In this document: positions 1 through 9,496 of the stretch, one piece after another | Layout of the letters: each line of letters opens with the position of its first letter | Numbering within the stretch: the first letter of the stretch is position 1 | NCBI RefSeq assembly: GCF_900112265.1 | Contig: NZ_FOLO01000001.1 | Coordinates: 207,963-271,962 of the forward strand | DNA: 64,000 nt | Reading direction: 5' to 3' | From: Pseudoalteromonas denitrificans DSM 6059 | Lineage (GTDB): Bacteria > Pseudomonadota > Gammaproteobacteria > Enterobacterales > Alteromonadaceae | Notes under the pieces: model-generated | The model's input: only the letters and a program-made list of their open reading frames with translations | Told to the model about the DNA's origin: nothing | The model's database searches: none | Translations under genes and position numbers: made by a program

Positions 1-617
1 TTATAGGGGGTGATACAACTCAAGGGCCACTCACTATTAGTGTATGTGCAAAAGGCACTGTGCCCACAGGTAAAGCCTTGACTCGTTCAGGTGCTAAAAA
101 CGGCGATTGGATATATGTTTCAGGTCCATTAGGCGATTCAGGTGTCGCAATAGAGGCACAAAAAGGAAAGCATGAACTTACGCCTAGACACCTAGCTACA
201 GTTAAAAAACGTTTTGAATACCCTAGTCCTCGCGTAGCTGCAGGTCAGGTTTTAAGAGGTTTAGCATCCGCTGCAATTGACATTTCTGATGGTTTATTGG
301 CTGACTTACAGCATATTCTAGATTTATCAGGTGTAAGTGCGACTATAAATGTAGATAAAGTGCCAGTCTCTGATGTGTTAAAAGAAGCACTGACACCTGA
401 AGAATACCTACCTTATGTATTGTCTTATGGTGATGACTATGAGCTATTGTTTACGGTTCCTGAAGATAATAAAGGTATGCTTGAAATTAATTTAAAACAA
501 TACGGTGTTGATGCAGTTTGCATAGGGCAGATTAAAGGCTCTGGAGGTGAAATTGAACTACTTAACAACGAAGCTAATTTTGAATTTAGAGCTAAAGGTT
601 ATAAACATTTTTCTTAA
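1..617 (+). CDS. thiL: Thiamine-monophosphate kinase, 5' end missing
   Basis: ThiL phosphorylates thiamine monophosphate to thiamine pyrophosphate, the last step of cofactor synthesis. The reading frame is open from base 3 and already contains the conserved GGDTTQGPL segment, so the gene starts outside the window. About 205 codons are visible, against roughly 320-330 for the family. The later motifs DISDGLLADL and SYGDDYELLF are the typical ThiL AIRS-fold signatures. A GTG at 60 is an internal valine and not a start. The gene ends nine bases before pgpA, a neighbour order common in gammaproteobacteria (nusB-thiL-pgpA). I am confident of the family. Confidence 0.95.
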   Translation, partial: IGGDTTQGPLTISVCAKGTVPTGKALTRSGAKNGDWIYVSGPLGDSGVAIEAQKGKHELTPRHLATVKKRFEYPSPRVAAGQVLRGLASAAIDISDGLLADLQHILDLSGVSATINVDKVPVSDVLKEALTPEEYLPYVLSYGDDYELLFTVPEDNKGMLEINLKQYGVDAVCIGQIKGSGGEIELLNNEANFEFRAKGYKHFS

Positions 618-626
618 GGGCTGAGT

Positions 627-1109
627 GTGAGCACAAAAACAAAATTTAATTTAAAGCAACCTCATCAGTTTTTAGCGTTAGGATTTGGTTTAGGGTTAGC
701 GCCCAAAGCTCCAGGTACATTTGGTACATTTGCTGCGCTACCTTTTATATTTTTAACGGCGCAATATGGTTTAGTGATACAGATAGCAACAGCTTTGTTA
801 ATAAGCATTATTGGTATATGGTTGTGTGGAAAAACGGCTGATGATGTGGGTGTGCATGATCATGGCGCCATCGTATGGGATGAAGTTGCGGGCTATTATA
901 TCACTATGATAGGTGCCGTTATTAATTGGCAAACTTTATTAGTTGGCTTTTTATTATTTCGATTTTTTGATATTGCAAAGCCCGGACCGATAAAGTGGCT
1001 TGATAAAAAGGTCTCGGGTGGCTTTGGCATTATGATCGATGACGTATTAGCGGGTATTTTTTCTCTAATTTGTTTACAAGCTTTAATTTCAACTGGTTAT
1101 TTAGTATAA
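627..1109 (+). CDS. pgpA: Phosphatidylglycerophosphatase A
   Basis: PgpA removes phosphate from phosphatidylglycerophosphate to give phosphatidylglycerol at the inner membrane. The 160-residue product has the family-typical N-terminal GFGLGLAPKAPGTFGT segment, an acidic active-site stretch VWDEVAGYY (about residues 87-95), hydrophobic membrane segments and a C-terminal IMIDDVLAG motif. It begins with GTG nine bases after the thiL stop, which suggests cotranscription. The length matches the family. Confidence 0.93.
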   Translation: MSTKTKFNLKQPHQFLALGFGLGLAPKAPGTFGTFAALPFIFLTAQYGLVIQIATALLISIIGIWLCGKTADDVGVHDHGAIVWDEVAGYYITMIGAVINWQTLLVGFLLFRFFDIAKPGPIKWLDKKVSGGFGIMIDDVLAGIFSLICLQALISTGYLV

Positions 1110-1196
1110 GTTAGAGATAAAAATTAATAATCCGAAAATCAAAACCTATTTTATCTACAGTTGATTTATTGGGTACTCAATATAAGAAGATATAAA

Positions 1197-4100
1197 GTGA
1201 TTAAACAATACACTAGAACTGTGTTTTTTGTGCTGTTTTGTTTATTTTTAAGTGCAATAAGTACCCAAGCCTATGCTTCTATTAACGATTATGTGGTTAA
1301 GCAGTGGAGCACTTTAGATGGCCTTTCATCTCAATCTCTGAGAAGTGTTGTACAAGATAAACAAGGTTATATTTGGGTTGGCACACAATTTGGGTTGAGC
1401 CGATTTGATGGGCAACAATTCACTAATTTTACCACTTCAAACTCAGATTTCTTACCCAGTAATGCTATTAATAAGCTGCTTTTAGATAATGAAGGTTTAT
1501 TATGGGTTGGTACCAAAAAAGGTGTTGTAAGGCTTAATACTCAATCATTAAGCTTTACGCGTTACAATGTTAAAGGCCCTGTTAGAGATCTTTTAGAAGA
1601 TCACGAAAATCGTATCTGGATTGCTGCAAATGGTTTATATTTATTTTCGCAAAATAAATTTAAATCTTTAAATCAAATCATTAGTGGTATTTCTTCAAAT
1701 CAAGACTGGGTTGACCCTCAAGGTCTCTATCGTTCAGAGAGAGCCTCGCAAAAAGCCATTAGTCAATTAATCGGTTCTGTTAATAAAATGGCTTTATCAC
1801 CAGATGGTATTTGGCTGATTAATAATCGGTTTTTATTACGATTAACACATTTAATAAGTGATTCAAGTGCCGCTTTACGTTTAGAAATTACGGCTAAAGT
1901 TGCTTTACCTGAAAGGCTTGGCCAAGCCGTTGTTCATGATCTTTCTTGGATTGATGGTAATTTATATCTTGCTTCTGAATTAGGTGCTTATTTTCTTGAT
2001 TTTTTAGGGGCTGACTTTTTAGATGTGGCAGAAAAGTTAAGACCTTTCTCCTTACCGAATATAAATAATACAGCTGTCTATAAATTTATGAGTGATGCCG
2101 ATGGTGTATTGTGGGTTTCTACTTTTGGACGACTATTTTATAAAGGGAGTTCAGGGCAATGGCAATGGGTTAAACCAACTCAAGTAGGGCAAAACATTTG
2201 GTTTTCAGATATTTATCAAGATCGTAATAAAAATATTTGGTTAACCAGTTTTAGTGAAGGCTTATGGAAAGTACATGCTGGTAATATTAAACGCCATAAA
2301 ACAACTGCTGGTACAACTGAATCAATAATGGCAGTAACGCTGTCACCTGATGGCGTACTTTGGGCCGCGACTCAAAGTGGGGTGGGTTATTTTGATGCCA
2401 ATAATGAGTATGTTAATGAAATTCCTATGTCTAAATTAGGTAGAACAGCTATCCACGATATGTTTTTTCAAGGTGCTAAATTGTATTTAGGTACTGATAG
2501 AGGGGTACTTTTTTATCAAAATGGCGAAATAAAAGCCATTTCAGGTAGAACTTTACGTTATAACCCTGTCTTTGCTTTGGCGCCTGCAAGTAAAGGGGGT
2601 ATGTGGATTGGAACGGCAAGAGGCCTTTTTCGCTTAGCGTATACGGGCTTAAAGCCTTTTGTATACAATGCTTTTCTGGATAGTAAGTTTATAACATATG
2701 TACTCGATAAAGGTGCATATAGTTGGCTGGGAACGAGTAAAGGTGCATATTATTTTACTGATAAAGGTATTGAACCCGTTGGTAGTTCAACTGATCTTGA
2801 AGGAGCTTATGTCACCAGTATTTTAGAGGTTAATAATGTAGGTACTTTTATTGGTACTTTGAATGATGGTCTGTTTTATCGCGATTCAAAAAAACAGTGG
2901 CGCCAATTTGATATATCTAATGGTTTGCCTTACGGGCCTATTTTTAGTTTATATTTTGATGAAAAATTACACTTGCTTTGGGTCAGTACGCTAAAAGGAG
3001 TTTATCGTTTGCCTGTTGAGCAATTTCCTCAAGCTTTAGATAGTTTACAGGTAGAGCGGGTGATTACTTCTTTTGATCGTCAACTTGATGGTAAACCAAG
3101 TCAATGTTGCTCAGGAAATGGACATGATGCTGTTGTCGATAAAAGTGGCTCTTTATGGTATCCAAGCTTAAAAGGTTTAGTTGAAGTTCCCAAAAATATA
3201 GAGTTATTCGGTTCTGAAGCATTAACACCACATATAGAAAGCCTAACAACAGATAACAGATTGATAGGGCTAATTAACTCGACAGATACTGTGTTAGAAA
3301 CGGATGAACGTGATATCACTATAAAATATACTGCAATTGATTTTTACGCCCCTGAAAGTATAGAGTTTAGGTATAAATTGTCAGGGTTAGATACTGATTG
3401 GCGGTATGCAAAAATGCGTCGAGAAGCGATTTATACTAATTTATCACCTGGCAAATTTAACTTTGAACTATCGGCGAAACGTTTAAGTGAAACCTGGGAT
3501 AAAGCGGTTAATGTTCAGTTAGCATTTGTAGTACCTAAACGTTTTGATGAAACGGTTTATTTTAGACTTATGATTATTTCACTTTTTATTTTAGTGTTTT
3601 ATTTATTATTTTGGATTTATCGTGCTCAAGAACGCAGAAAACAAATTGAACTTGAAAAGCAAGTGAAAACACGAACACAAGAACTCAAAGCTGCAAATGA
3701 TAAATTAAATAATGCCAACTCCCAGTTAAAAGAAGTTAGTCATAATGATGAATTAACAGGGTTAAGAAGCAGAAGGTTTTTATTTGATCAGTTACCGAAA
3801 GATATTGAACATTTTCAACGAAACAGAGTGAGCATCGAAGAACAAGGGAAAGCACTTGCGTTGCTTATAATTAATTTAGATGACTTTAGTCGTATCAATG
3901 ATACATATGGACCAATGGCCGGAGATAGTTGCTTACAGCAAGTTTCAGCCTTACTTAACAGTAAAACACAAGGCTCAGATTATATTGTTCGTTGGAGTGG
4001 AGATGAGTTCTTATTACTTTTAAGGGATATGAAGCGAGATTCTATTACACAATATGTTGAAAGTTTATGTAAAGCAATTGCTGAACAAGACTTTAAATTA

Positions 4101-4376
4101 CCAAGTGGCAAGTCTATTAAATTAACAAGTTCTATGGGTTGGGGTTTTTACCCCCTACCTTTGCTTGGCGGACAAATTATAGGTTGGGAAACCTCTATCA
4201 ATATTGCAGATCTTGCATTGCACCGTGTCAAAGATAATGGTCGAAATGGTTATGCAACATTTACATTTGATGAACAATTAGATGCTTTTGAATTTGAGAA
4301 CAGTGAAAATATTGAAAAACAACTTAATAATCTATTAGATACTGGGTTAGCTAAACTCAATATCTGGCAACTTTAG
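1197..4376 (+). CDS. Two-component-type propeller sensor with C-terminal GGDEF domain
   Basis: This is a large membrane-anchored candidate diguanylate cyclase of about 1,059 residues. It has an N-terminal signal sequence ending near QAYA, then many ligand-binding propeller repeats of the pattern GLWVGT/GvWIgT (about residues 30-690), a Y_Y_Y-type domain, one membrane span near residues 788-809, a charged coiled coil, and a GGDEF domain. The signature reads SGDEF at residues 934-938 in place of GGDEF. The position where the allosteric RxxD I-site would hold Arg is Gln (QGSD). The substrate loop RINDTYG is intact. An upstream TTG at 1161 opens the frame, but GTG 1197 has AAGAAG seven bases before it and puts the signal peptide at the N terminus, so I chose it. 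The stimulus is unknown. Confidence 0.85.
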   Translation: MIKQYTRTVFFVLFCLFLSAISTQAYASINDYVVKQWSTLDGLSSQSLRSVVQDKQGYIWVGTQFGLSRFDGQQFTNFTTSNSDFLPSNAINKLLLDNEGLLWVGTKKGVVRLNTQSLSFTRYNVKGPVRDLLEDHENRIWIAANGLYLFSQNKFKSLNQIISGISSNQDWVDPQGLYRSERASQKAISQLIGSVNKMALSPDGIWLINNRFLLRLTHLISDSSAALRLEITAKVALPERLGQAVVHDLSWIDGNLYLASELGAYFLDFLGADFLDVAEKLRPFSLPNINNTAVYKFMSDADGVLWVSTFGRLFYKGSSGQWQWVKPTQVGQNIWFSDIYQDRNKNIWLTSFSEGLWKVHAGNIKRHKTTAGTTESIMAVTLSPDGVLWAATQSGVGYFDANNEYVNEIPMSKLGRTAIHDMFFQGAKLYLGTDRGVLFYQNGEIKAISGRTLRYNPVFALAPASKGGMWIGTARGLFRLAYTGLKPFVYNAFLDSKFITYVLDKGAYSWLGTSKGAYYFTDKGIEPVGSSTDLEGAYVTSILEVNNVGTFIGTLNDGLFYRDSKKQWRQFDISNGLPYGPIFSLYFDEKLHLLWVSTLKGVYRLPVEQFPQALDSLQVERVITSFDRQLDGKPSQCCSGNGHDAVVDKSGSLWYPSLKGLVEVPKNIELFGSEALTPHIESLTTDNRLIGLINSTDTVLETDERDITIKYTAIDFYAPESIEFRYKLSGLDTDWRYAKMRREAIYTNLSPGKFNFELSAKRLSETWDKAVNVQLAFVVPKRFDETVYFRLMIISLFILVFYLLFWIYRAQERRKQIELEKQVKTRTQELKAANDKLNNANSQLKEVSHNDELTGLRSRRFLFDQLPKDIEHFQRNRVSIEEQGKALALLIINLDDFSRINDTYGPMAGDSCLQQVSALLNSKTQGSDYIVRWSGDEFLLLLRDMKRDSITQYVESLCKAIAEQDFKLPSGKSIKLTSSMGWGFYPLPLLGGQIIGWETSINIADLALHRVKDNGRNGYATFTFDEQLDAFEFENSENIEKQLNNLLDTGLAKLNIWQL

Positions 4377-4387
4377 TGTATTGGTAG

Positions 4388-4426
4388 TACAAAAAAGGTT
4401 AGCAAATAAAGCTAACCTTTTTTGTA
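4388..4426. terminator. Bidirectional intrinsic terminator
   Basis: A 16-bp perfect stem (left arm 4388-4403, right arm 4411-4426, seven-base loop) has A-run and T-run flanks. It sits between the convergent GGDEF gene and DUF4426 gene and can serve both. Confidence 0.85.
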
Positions 4427-4444
4427 TTAGTTACACATCAACCT

Positions 4445-4894
4445 TTAATCAACATAAAATTTTTGTTGGAACTTTAAATTTTTAAATTCTTTACCCTGAT
4501 TTATTTCTAACTCAAAACGATATGTTTCTTCATTACGATATTTTATGGGTGCTATATAGTATACCGAATCGCCTTCAACGACTTCTTTAAACTCTAAATT
4601 AATGACATGGCCAATTAAGTTTTTAGCAACACCTTTAATTTTTACTTTTTGTGCGGGTGTATCTTTTACGCGATTATCTAATACTGAAATATTAACGACT
4701 CCTGCATAGTTACTTCGCTCTATACCATAATGTTTTGCTATTTTAGGCTGCAAAAAAGTGGAAGGAAAAGCGATGTAATGGACATCCCAATTACCCAGAG
4801 TTTTAAACTGTCCGCCTTGATCACTTGCGTTAATGTTGAAAGATAATATGAATAATGTGATAAATAACACAGTGATCTGGTTGATCTTTACCAT
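4445..4894 (-). CDS. DUF4426 family secreted protein
   Basis: This is a 149-residue protein with an N-terminal signal peptide (hydrophobic core ITVLFITLFILSF, likely cleavage after INA). The body, with GNWDVHYIAFPSTFL near the start and a C-terminal LKFQQKFYVD, matches my memory of the DUF4426 family, which is repeatedly found next to yggT/proC/yggS in gammaproteobacteria. It is probably periplasmic. GGAGATTC lies shortly before the ATG. The function is not known. The gene is the last of the minus-strand group and ends at the shared terminator. Confidence 0.8.
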   Translation of the reverse strand: MVKINQITVLFITLFILSFNINASDQGGQFKTLGNWDVHYIAFPSTFLQPKIAKHYGIERSNYAGVVNISVLDNRVKDTPAQKVKIKGVAKNLIGHVINLEFKEVVEGDSVYYIAPIKYRNEETYRFELEINQGKEFKNLKFQQKFYVD

Positions 4895-5030
4895 GGTGAA
4901 TCTCCATCTATGATATGAGGTATTTTGTCATTTTAAGCATTAAGTGGTTGATCTTAATTAAACAAAAATAGGAATTATCTTATAATTATAGTAACAGCTT
5001 TTCGTTTTAGTATATTAATTTTCTTAAAAT

Positions 5031-5054
5031 TAAAAGAGAGCTAAAGCCCTCCTT
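5031..5054 (-). terminator. Hairpin after yggT
   Basis: On the minus strand a short GAGGGC/GCTCTC stem with a four-base loop is followed by a T-rich run (TTTTAATTTT). It lies just beyond the yggT stop and looks like an intrinsic terminator, so DUF4426 may be transcribed separately. Confidence 0.55.
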
Positions 5055-5077
5055 CATTGATTGTAATGATTACTTTA

Positions 5078-5611
5078 TTATCTAAACAAATCTAAAAATA
5101 AAATTTGTAAAAACTGAATGCTAATAATTAAGACCAAGACTGATAAGTCTAGACCACCAATGGGTGGGATAATTTTACGAATTGGCTTTAACATAGGTTC
5201 TGTTAACTGGTGAAATACTGCTTCCATTGGGTTATAGCCTTGGCTTACCCAGCTTAATATTGCACGAATAATTAAAACCCAAAAAACTAAGTTTATAGCT
5301 TCTTTGATTAAAGTGACTACTGAGCCTAGTAAAGCATTGACTGGATCCCAGGCACTATACATCATCAACATAATAACGCTAACTTTAGCGAATGCGATGA
5401 TAAACCCTAAAACTAATGATGCTATATCTATGCCAGCAAAACCGGGAATAATTTTACGTAAAGGATTCACTAAAGGTGAGGTCGCTTTTACAATAAATTG
5501 ACTTAAAGGGTTGTAAAAATCGGCCTTGGCAAGTTGTAGCCAAAATCGAAGTAATACCACCATTAAAAATAAATCAAAGGCGATTTCAATTAAAAATTTA
5601 AATGCATTCAT
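5078..5611 (-). CDS. yggT: YggT family membrane protein
   Basis: This is a 177-residue inner-membrane protein built from two copies of the YggT unit. Each copy has a pair of hydrophobic segments and a motif of the type NPL(R/K)xIIPxxGGxD: NPLRKIIPGFAGID in the first half and KPIRKIIPPIGGLD in the second. Family members have been linked to cell shape, osmotic tolerance and, in plants, photosystem assembly, but the molecular role is unclear. The gene follows proC with a short gap and has AGGTAA before its ATG. Confidence 0.9.
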   Translation of the reverse strand: MNAFKFLIEIAFDLFLMVVLLRFWLQLAKADFYNPLSQFIVKATSPLVNPLRKIIPGFAGIDIASLVLGFIIAFAKVSVIMLMMYSAWDPVNALLGSVVTLIKEAINLVFWVLIIRAILSWVSQGYNPMEAVFHQLTEPMLKPIRKIIPPIGGLDLSVLVLIISIQFLQILFLDLFR

Positions 5612-5643
5612 TGGTTACCTATTTTGCTAAATATGATCAAAGA

Positions 5644-6462
5644 TTAAAGTTCTTTTTCCATTTCTTTTGCTCTGTTGATGCATTTGTCCATGGCATCAGA
5701 TACATCCTGAATTAATCCACTCTCTTTAAAATGCGCCAATGCGGCTGCTGTTGTACCATTTTTTGATGTTACATTTTCACGTAAGGTTGAAATAGGAATA
5801 TTTTGTGATTCAACCATTTGTGCTGCACCTAGTGCTGTTTGCTGAACGAGTTGCCTAGCTTGTTCATCGTTAAAACCTAATGCTTTTGCTTTTTTCTCTA
5901 TCGCTTCCATAAATAAGAAGAAATATGCAGGAGATGAACCTGTTACAGCAATAATATTATTAATATCAGATTCTTTTTCTAACCAGGTTACTATGCCTGT
6001 ATTTTCAAATATTGCTTGAGTGAAAGCTTTATCATCATCAGTTGCATCTTGTGCATAAAGACCTGAAACACCCTTTCCTAATAAAGAAGGTGTATTGGGC
6101 ATACAACGGATTATGCTTACTTTTTGACCTAACATTTGTTGCAATCTGTCAATGGTTATACCTGCTGCCACTGAAATAAATAATTTATTACTTAGATCTA
6201 TATCTGAATCTGCAAAGGTTTGGCATAAATCAGCCATAACTTGTGGTTTAACACTTAATACAATTACATCTGCTTTTGCTAATGCGATAAGGTTATCTGC
6301 TTGAGTTTCAATTGATAATTCTTTATGTATATGTGCTAACTTTTCAGGGTTGCGATTAGTTGCAATTATCTGTTTTTTATCAAAACCGTTTTTGATCATG
6401 CCGCTGATAATTGCGTAACTCATATTACCTGTGCCAATAAAGGCAATGCTTCTATTTGTCAT
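5644..6462 (-). CDS. proC: Pyrroline-5-carboxylate reductase
   Basis: ProC reduces 1-pyrroline-5-carboxylate to proline with NAD(P)H in the cytoplasm. The 272-residue product has the N-terminal Rossmann motif IGTGNMSYAI, the dimerisation-domain signature around AVTGSSPAYFFLF (about residues 165-177), and the conserved TSKNGTTAAAL near residue 235. Length and order are normal. It sits between yggS and yggT, with 13 bases to yggS, and is most likely part of one transcript with them. Confidence 0.96.
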   Translation of the reverse strand: MTNRSIAFIGTGNMSYAIISGMIKNGFDKKQIIATNRNPEKLAHIHKELSIETQADNLIALAKADVIVLSVKPQVMADLCQTFADSDIDLSNKLFISVAAGITIDRLQQMLGQKVSIIRCMPNTPSLLGKGVSGLYAQDATDDDKAFTQAIFENTGIVTWLEKESDINNIIAVTGSSPAYFFLFMEAIEKKAKALGFNDEQARQLVQQTALGAAQMVESQNIPISTLRENVTSKNGTTAAALAHFKESGLIQDVSDAMDKCINRAKEMEKEL

Positions 6463-6475
6463 TTATAAACTCGTT

Positions 6476-7162
6476 TTAACTTCTTGCGCCAAAAATATCC
6501 GTGCCGATTCTTACCATAGTTGAGCCAGCTGCAATAGCGGGTTCAAGATCAGCACTCATGCCCATAGATAAAGTATCAATATCTTTATATTGGGTCTGAA
6601 GTGCCTCAAAGCAAGTTTTTAGCATTGTAAAGTCTTCAATTTGTTGTTCTACAGTTTCTTTTTTAGCAGGAATAGCCATTAACCCTCTGAGTTTTAAATT
6701 ATCTAAGGTCTTTATACTTTGTGCTAAGTTGTTAACCTCCTCAATTGAGCAACCAGATTTGGATGCCTCATTACTGATATTGACTTGTATTAAAATATTC
6801 AGAGGCTTTAAATTGCTGGGCCGTTGCTCATTTAATCGTTTTGCTATTTTTAACCTATCAATACTTTGCACCCAATTAAAATTTTGTGCGATTAATTTGG
6901 TTTTATTTGATTGTATTGGGCCAATAAAATGCCATTGAATATCATTAAGATGGGCCATTTTTTCAATTTTTTCAACTGATTCTTGTACATAAGATTCACC
7001 AAATTTTCTGTGACCTGCTTCATATGCATCTAAAATAAGACTTATTGGTTTAGTTTTACTAACGGCAAGCAAGGTAATACTTTGTTCTGAGCGGTTAGAT
7101 TTATTTGTCGCTTGTTTGATTCTACCGTAGGCGGAATCGAGTCGTTCTGCTATTGTAATCAT
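6476..7162 (-). CDS. yggS: Pyridoxal phosphate homeostasis protein
   Basis: YggS (PLPBP family) is a single-domain TIM-barrel protein that binds pyridoxal phosphate and balances vitamin B6 and amino-acid pools; it has no known catalysis. The 228-residue product carries the PLP lysine in LLAVSKTKP (Lys36), the FGESYVQE and WHFIGPIQSNK motifs, and the C-terminal MGMSADLEPAI with STMVRIGTDIFG. It starts 39 bases from the divergent pilT, so promoter elements for the two genes must overlap their coding ends. Confidence 0.95.
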   Translation of the reverse strand: MITIAERLDSAYGRIKQATNKSNRSEQSITLLAVSKTKPISLILDAYEAGHRKFGESYVQESVEKIEKMAHLNDIQWHFIGPIQSNKTKLIAQNFNWVQSIDRLKIAKRLNEQRPSNLKPLNILIQVNISNEASKSGCSIEEVNNLAQSIKTLDNLKLRGLMAIPAKKETVEQQIEDFTMLKTCFEALQTQYKDIDTLSMGMSADLEPAIAAGSTMVRIGTDIFGARS

Positions 7163-7201
7163 ATAGTTATATCAAATTTATTAGTTTTCGGAGTTTACCT
7201 T

Positions 7202-8254
7202 ATGGATATTACCGAATTATTGGCCTTCAGTGTGCAACATAATTCTTCAGATTTACATTTATCGTCAGACGTCTCTCCTATGATCAGGGTTGACGGTGAT
7301 GTGAGACGAGTCAATATTCCTGCATTAGAAGCCAAAGATGTTAATGGTCTAGTTTATGACATTATGAGTGATAAACAACGTAAAGAATACGAAGAAAACT
7401 TAGAATGTGACTTTTCATTTGAAGTTCCTAATTTAGCACGCTTTCGTGTGAATGCTTTTAATACAAATCGAGGCCCTGCGGCTGTATTTCGTACAATCCC
7501 GAGCGAAATTTTATCTTTGGAAGACTTGGGGGCTCCTGAAATATTTAAAGAAATTTCAGATAATCCGAGAGGCTTGGTTTTAGTTACTGGACCTACGGGG
7601 TCAGGTAAATCGACAACTTTGGCTGGCATGGTTGATTATATTAATTCAACTAGGCATGACCATATATTAACAATCGAAGATCCTATTGAGTTTGTGCATA
7701 AAAATAAACTGAGTCTGATTAACCAAAGGGAAGTACATAGAGATACTAAAAGTTTTAATAATGCACTTAGATCAGCCTTGCGTGAAGATCCAGATGTAAT
7801 ACTTGTAGGTGAGCTACGTGACCTTGAGACTATTCGACTTGCAATGACTGCAGCAGAAACTGGGCATTTAGTATTTGGTACCTTGCATACTACTTCTGCA
7901 CCAAAAACCATTGACCGTATTATTGATGTATTTCCTGCGGCTGAAAAATCTATGGTGCGCTCTATGTTATCGGAGTCACTAAGAGCGGTTATTTCACAAA
8001 CCTTGTTGAAAAAGACGGGGGGAGGTCGTGTTGCAGCCCATGAAATTATGATAGGTATTCCAGCGATCAGAAACCTAATTCGTGAAGATAAAATTGCGCA
8101 AATGTATTCTTCAATTCAAACCGGAGCAGGGTTTGGGATGCAGACGATGGATCAATGTTTAGGTAATTTACTTAATAGGGGAATTATTAGCCAAGCGGCG
8201 GCGGCGGCCAAAGCACATGATAAATCTCAATTTGGTGCAACTGGAGGAATGTAA
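7202..8254 (+). CDS. pilT: Type IV pilus retraction ATPase PilT
   Basis: PilT is the hexameric cytoplasmic ATPase that drives type IV pilus retraction and twitching. The Walker A motif GPTGSGKST begins at residue 130. The His box (GTLHTTSA) and the AIRNLIRE segment are present. The frame is open further upstream to 7112, inside yggS, but ATG 7202 gives the family start MDITELLAFSV and the usual length (350 residues), so I used it. The stop overlaps the pilU start by one base (TAATG), which indicates translational coupling. Confidence 0.96.
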   Translation: MDITELLAFSVQHNSSDLHLSSDVSPMIRVDGDVRRVNIPALEAKDVNGLVYDIMSDKQRKEYEENLECDFSFEVPNLARFRVNAFNTNRGPAAVFRTIPSEILSLEDLGAPEIFKEISDNPRGLVLVTGPTGSGKSTTLAGMVDYINSTRHDHILTIEDPIEFVHKNKLSLINQREVHRDTKSFNNALRSALREDPDVILVGELRDLETIRLAMTAAETGHLVFGTLHTTSAPKTIDRIIDVFPAAEKSMVRSMLSESLRAVISQTLLKKTGGGRVAAHEIMIGIPAIRNLIREDKIAQMYSSIQTGAGFGMQTMDQCLGNLLNRGIISQAAAAAKAHDKSQFGATGGM

Positions 8255-9387
8255 TGAATATTGAAAGTTTAAATCATTATCTGGCTAAAATGTGTGAATT
8301 AGAGGCTTCTGATGTTTTTATATCAAGCCATTTACCTGTCAGTGCAAAAATTAATGGTGAACTGACGCCATTTGATGAACACAGTTTAACCGAAGAAGAG
8401 TCTTTATCTTTGGTTGAATCTGCAATGAGTGAAAAACAAAAAACAGAGTTTCATTCTACCAAAGAGTGTAACTTTGCTATCGCGACAGATGAAGGACGGT
8501 TTAGGATCTCTGCTTTTTGGCAAAGAGATAAAGCTGGTATGGTTATTCGTCGTATTGTGACAACGATACCTGACGTGACTGATTTAGGATTGCCTTCAGT
8601 ACTAACTGATTTAATAATGGCAAAAAAAGGTTTAATGCTATTTGTTGGTGGTACAGGTACTGGTAAGTCGACTTCTTTAGCTGCGTTATTAGGCTATCGA
8701 AACCGCAATCATAAAGGCCATATTTTAACAATCGAAGACCCTATTGAATTTGTGCATGAACATGAAAAAAGTATAGTGACACAAAGAGAAGTCGGTTTAG
8801 ATACAGACAGCTTTGACTCCGCTCTTAAAAGCTCATTACGCCAAGCACCGGATGTTATTTTGATAGGGGAAATCCGCTCCCAAGAAACCATGGAGTATGC
8901 GCTGAGTTTTGCTGAAACTGGGCATCTATGTGTTGCGACCTTGCATGCGAATAATGCAAATCAGGCAATTGACCGTATTATGCATTTAGTACCAAAAGAA
9001 AAGCATGACAAATTGAAATATGATCTCGCACTTAATTTACGAGGCATCGTTGCACAGCAATTAATTCCTACCTCTGATGGCAGAGGGCGTGTGGCGGCAA
9101 TTGAAGTTATGCTTAATTCACCCATGATAGCTGAGCTTATTAAAAAAGGTGATATAGGAGGGATTAAAGAAACGATGTCTAAATCTCGTGAAATGGGTAT
9201 GCAAACATTTGATCAGGCATTATTTGATCATTATCAAAATCAAAAAATTAACTATGCAGATGCATTGCATCATGCAGATTCACCAAATGACTTAAGGCTA
9301 ATGATAAAACTCAGAAATAACGATCAACAAGGTGCGGGCTTTCTACAAGGTGTCACTGTAGATGGACTAGGTGATGACGAGGTTTAG
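8254..9387 (+). CDS. pilU: PilT-dependent retraction ATPase PilU
   Basis: PilU is the accessory PilT paralogue that adds force to pilus retraction. The 377-residue protein has Walker A GGTGTGKST (residues 132-140), an acidic Walker B region (DVILIGEIRS) and a His box (ATLHANNA). Compared with PilT it carries a longer C-terminal tail (LQGVTVDGLGDDEV). It overlaps pilT by one base, and the operon ends at a strong terminator just downstream. Confidence 0.95.
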   Translation: MNIESLNHYLAKMCELEASDVFISSHLPVSAKINGELTPFDEHSLTEEESLSLVESAMSEKQKTEFHSTKECNFAIATDEGRFRISAFWQRDKAGMVIRRIVTTIPDVTDLGLPSVLTDLIMAKKGLMLFVGGTGTGKSTSLAALLGYRNRNHKGHILTIEDPIEFVHEHEKSIVTQREVGLDTDSFDSALKSSLRQAPDVILIGEIRSQETMEYALSFAETGHLCVATLHANNANQAIDRIMHLVPKEKHDKLKYDLALNLRGIVAQQLIPTSDGRGRVAAIEVMLNSPMIAELIKKGDIGGIKETMSKSREMGMQTFDQALFDHYQNQKINYADALHHADSPNDLRLMIKLRNNDQQGAGFLQGVTVDGLGDDEV

Positions 9388-9409
9388 TCATTCTCTGATT
9401 TAATTGACT

Positions 9410-9443
9410 AAATAAAAGCTCATTTTACAATGAGCTTTTATTT
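9410..9443. terminator. Terminator after pilTU
   Basis: Fifteen-base arms (9410-9424 and 9429-9443) pair around a four-base loop, with A-run and T-run flanks. The hairpin can end pilU transcription and, in reverse, that of ruvX. Confidence 0.85.
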
Positions 9444-9496
9444 TTAACGGGAAATGGAATTGATTTAAAAAATATTAAAGTGGAAGTTTTAAATAA

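Noticed and set aside
7112..7201. N-terminal extension of PilT to 7112
   Set aside because: The frame overlaps yggS on the opposite strand and the extra residues do not match PilT. ATG 7202 gives the family start.
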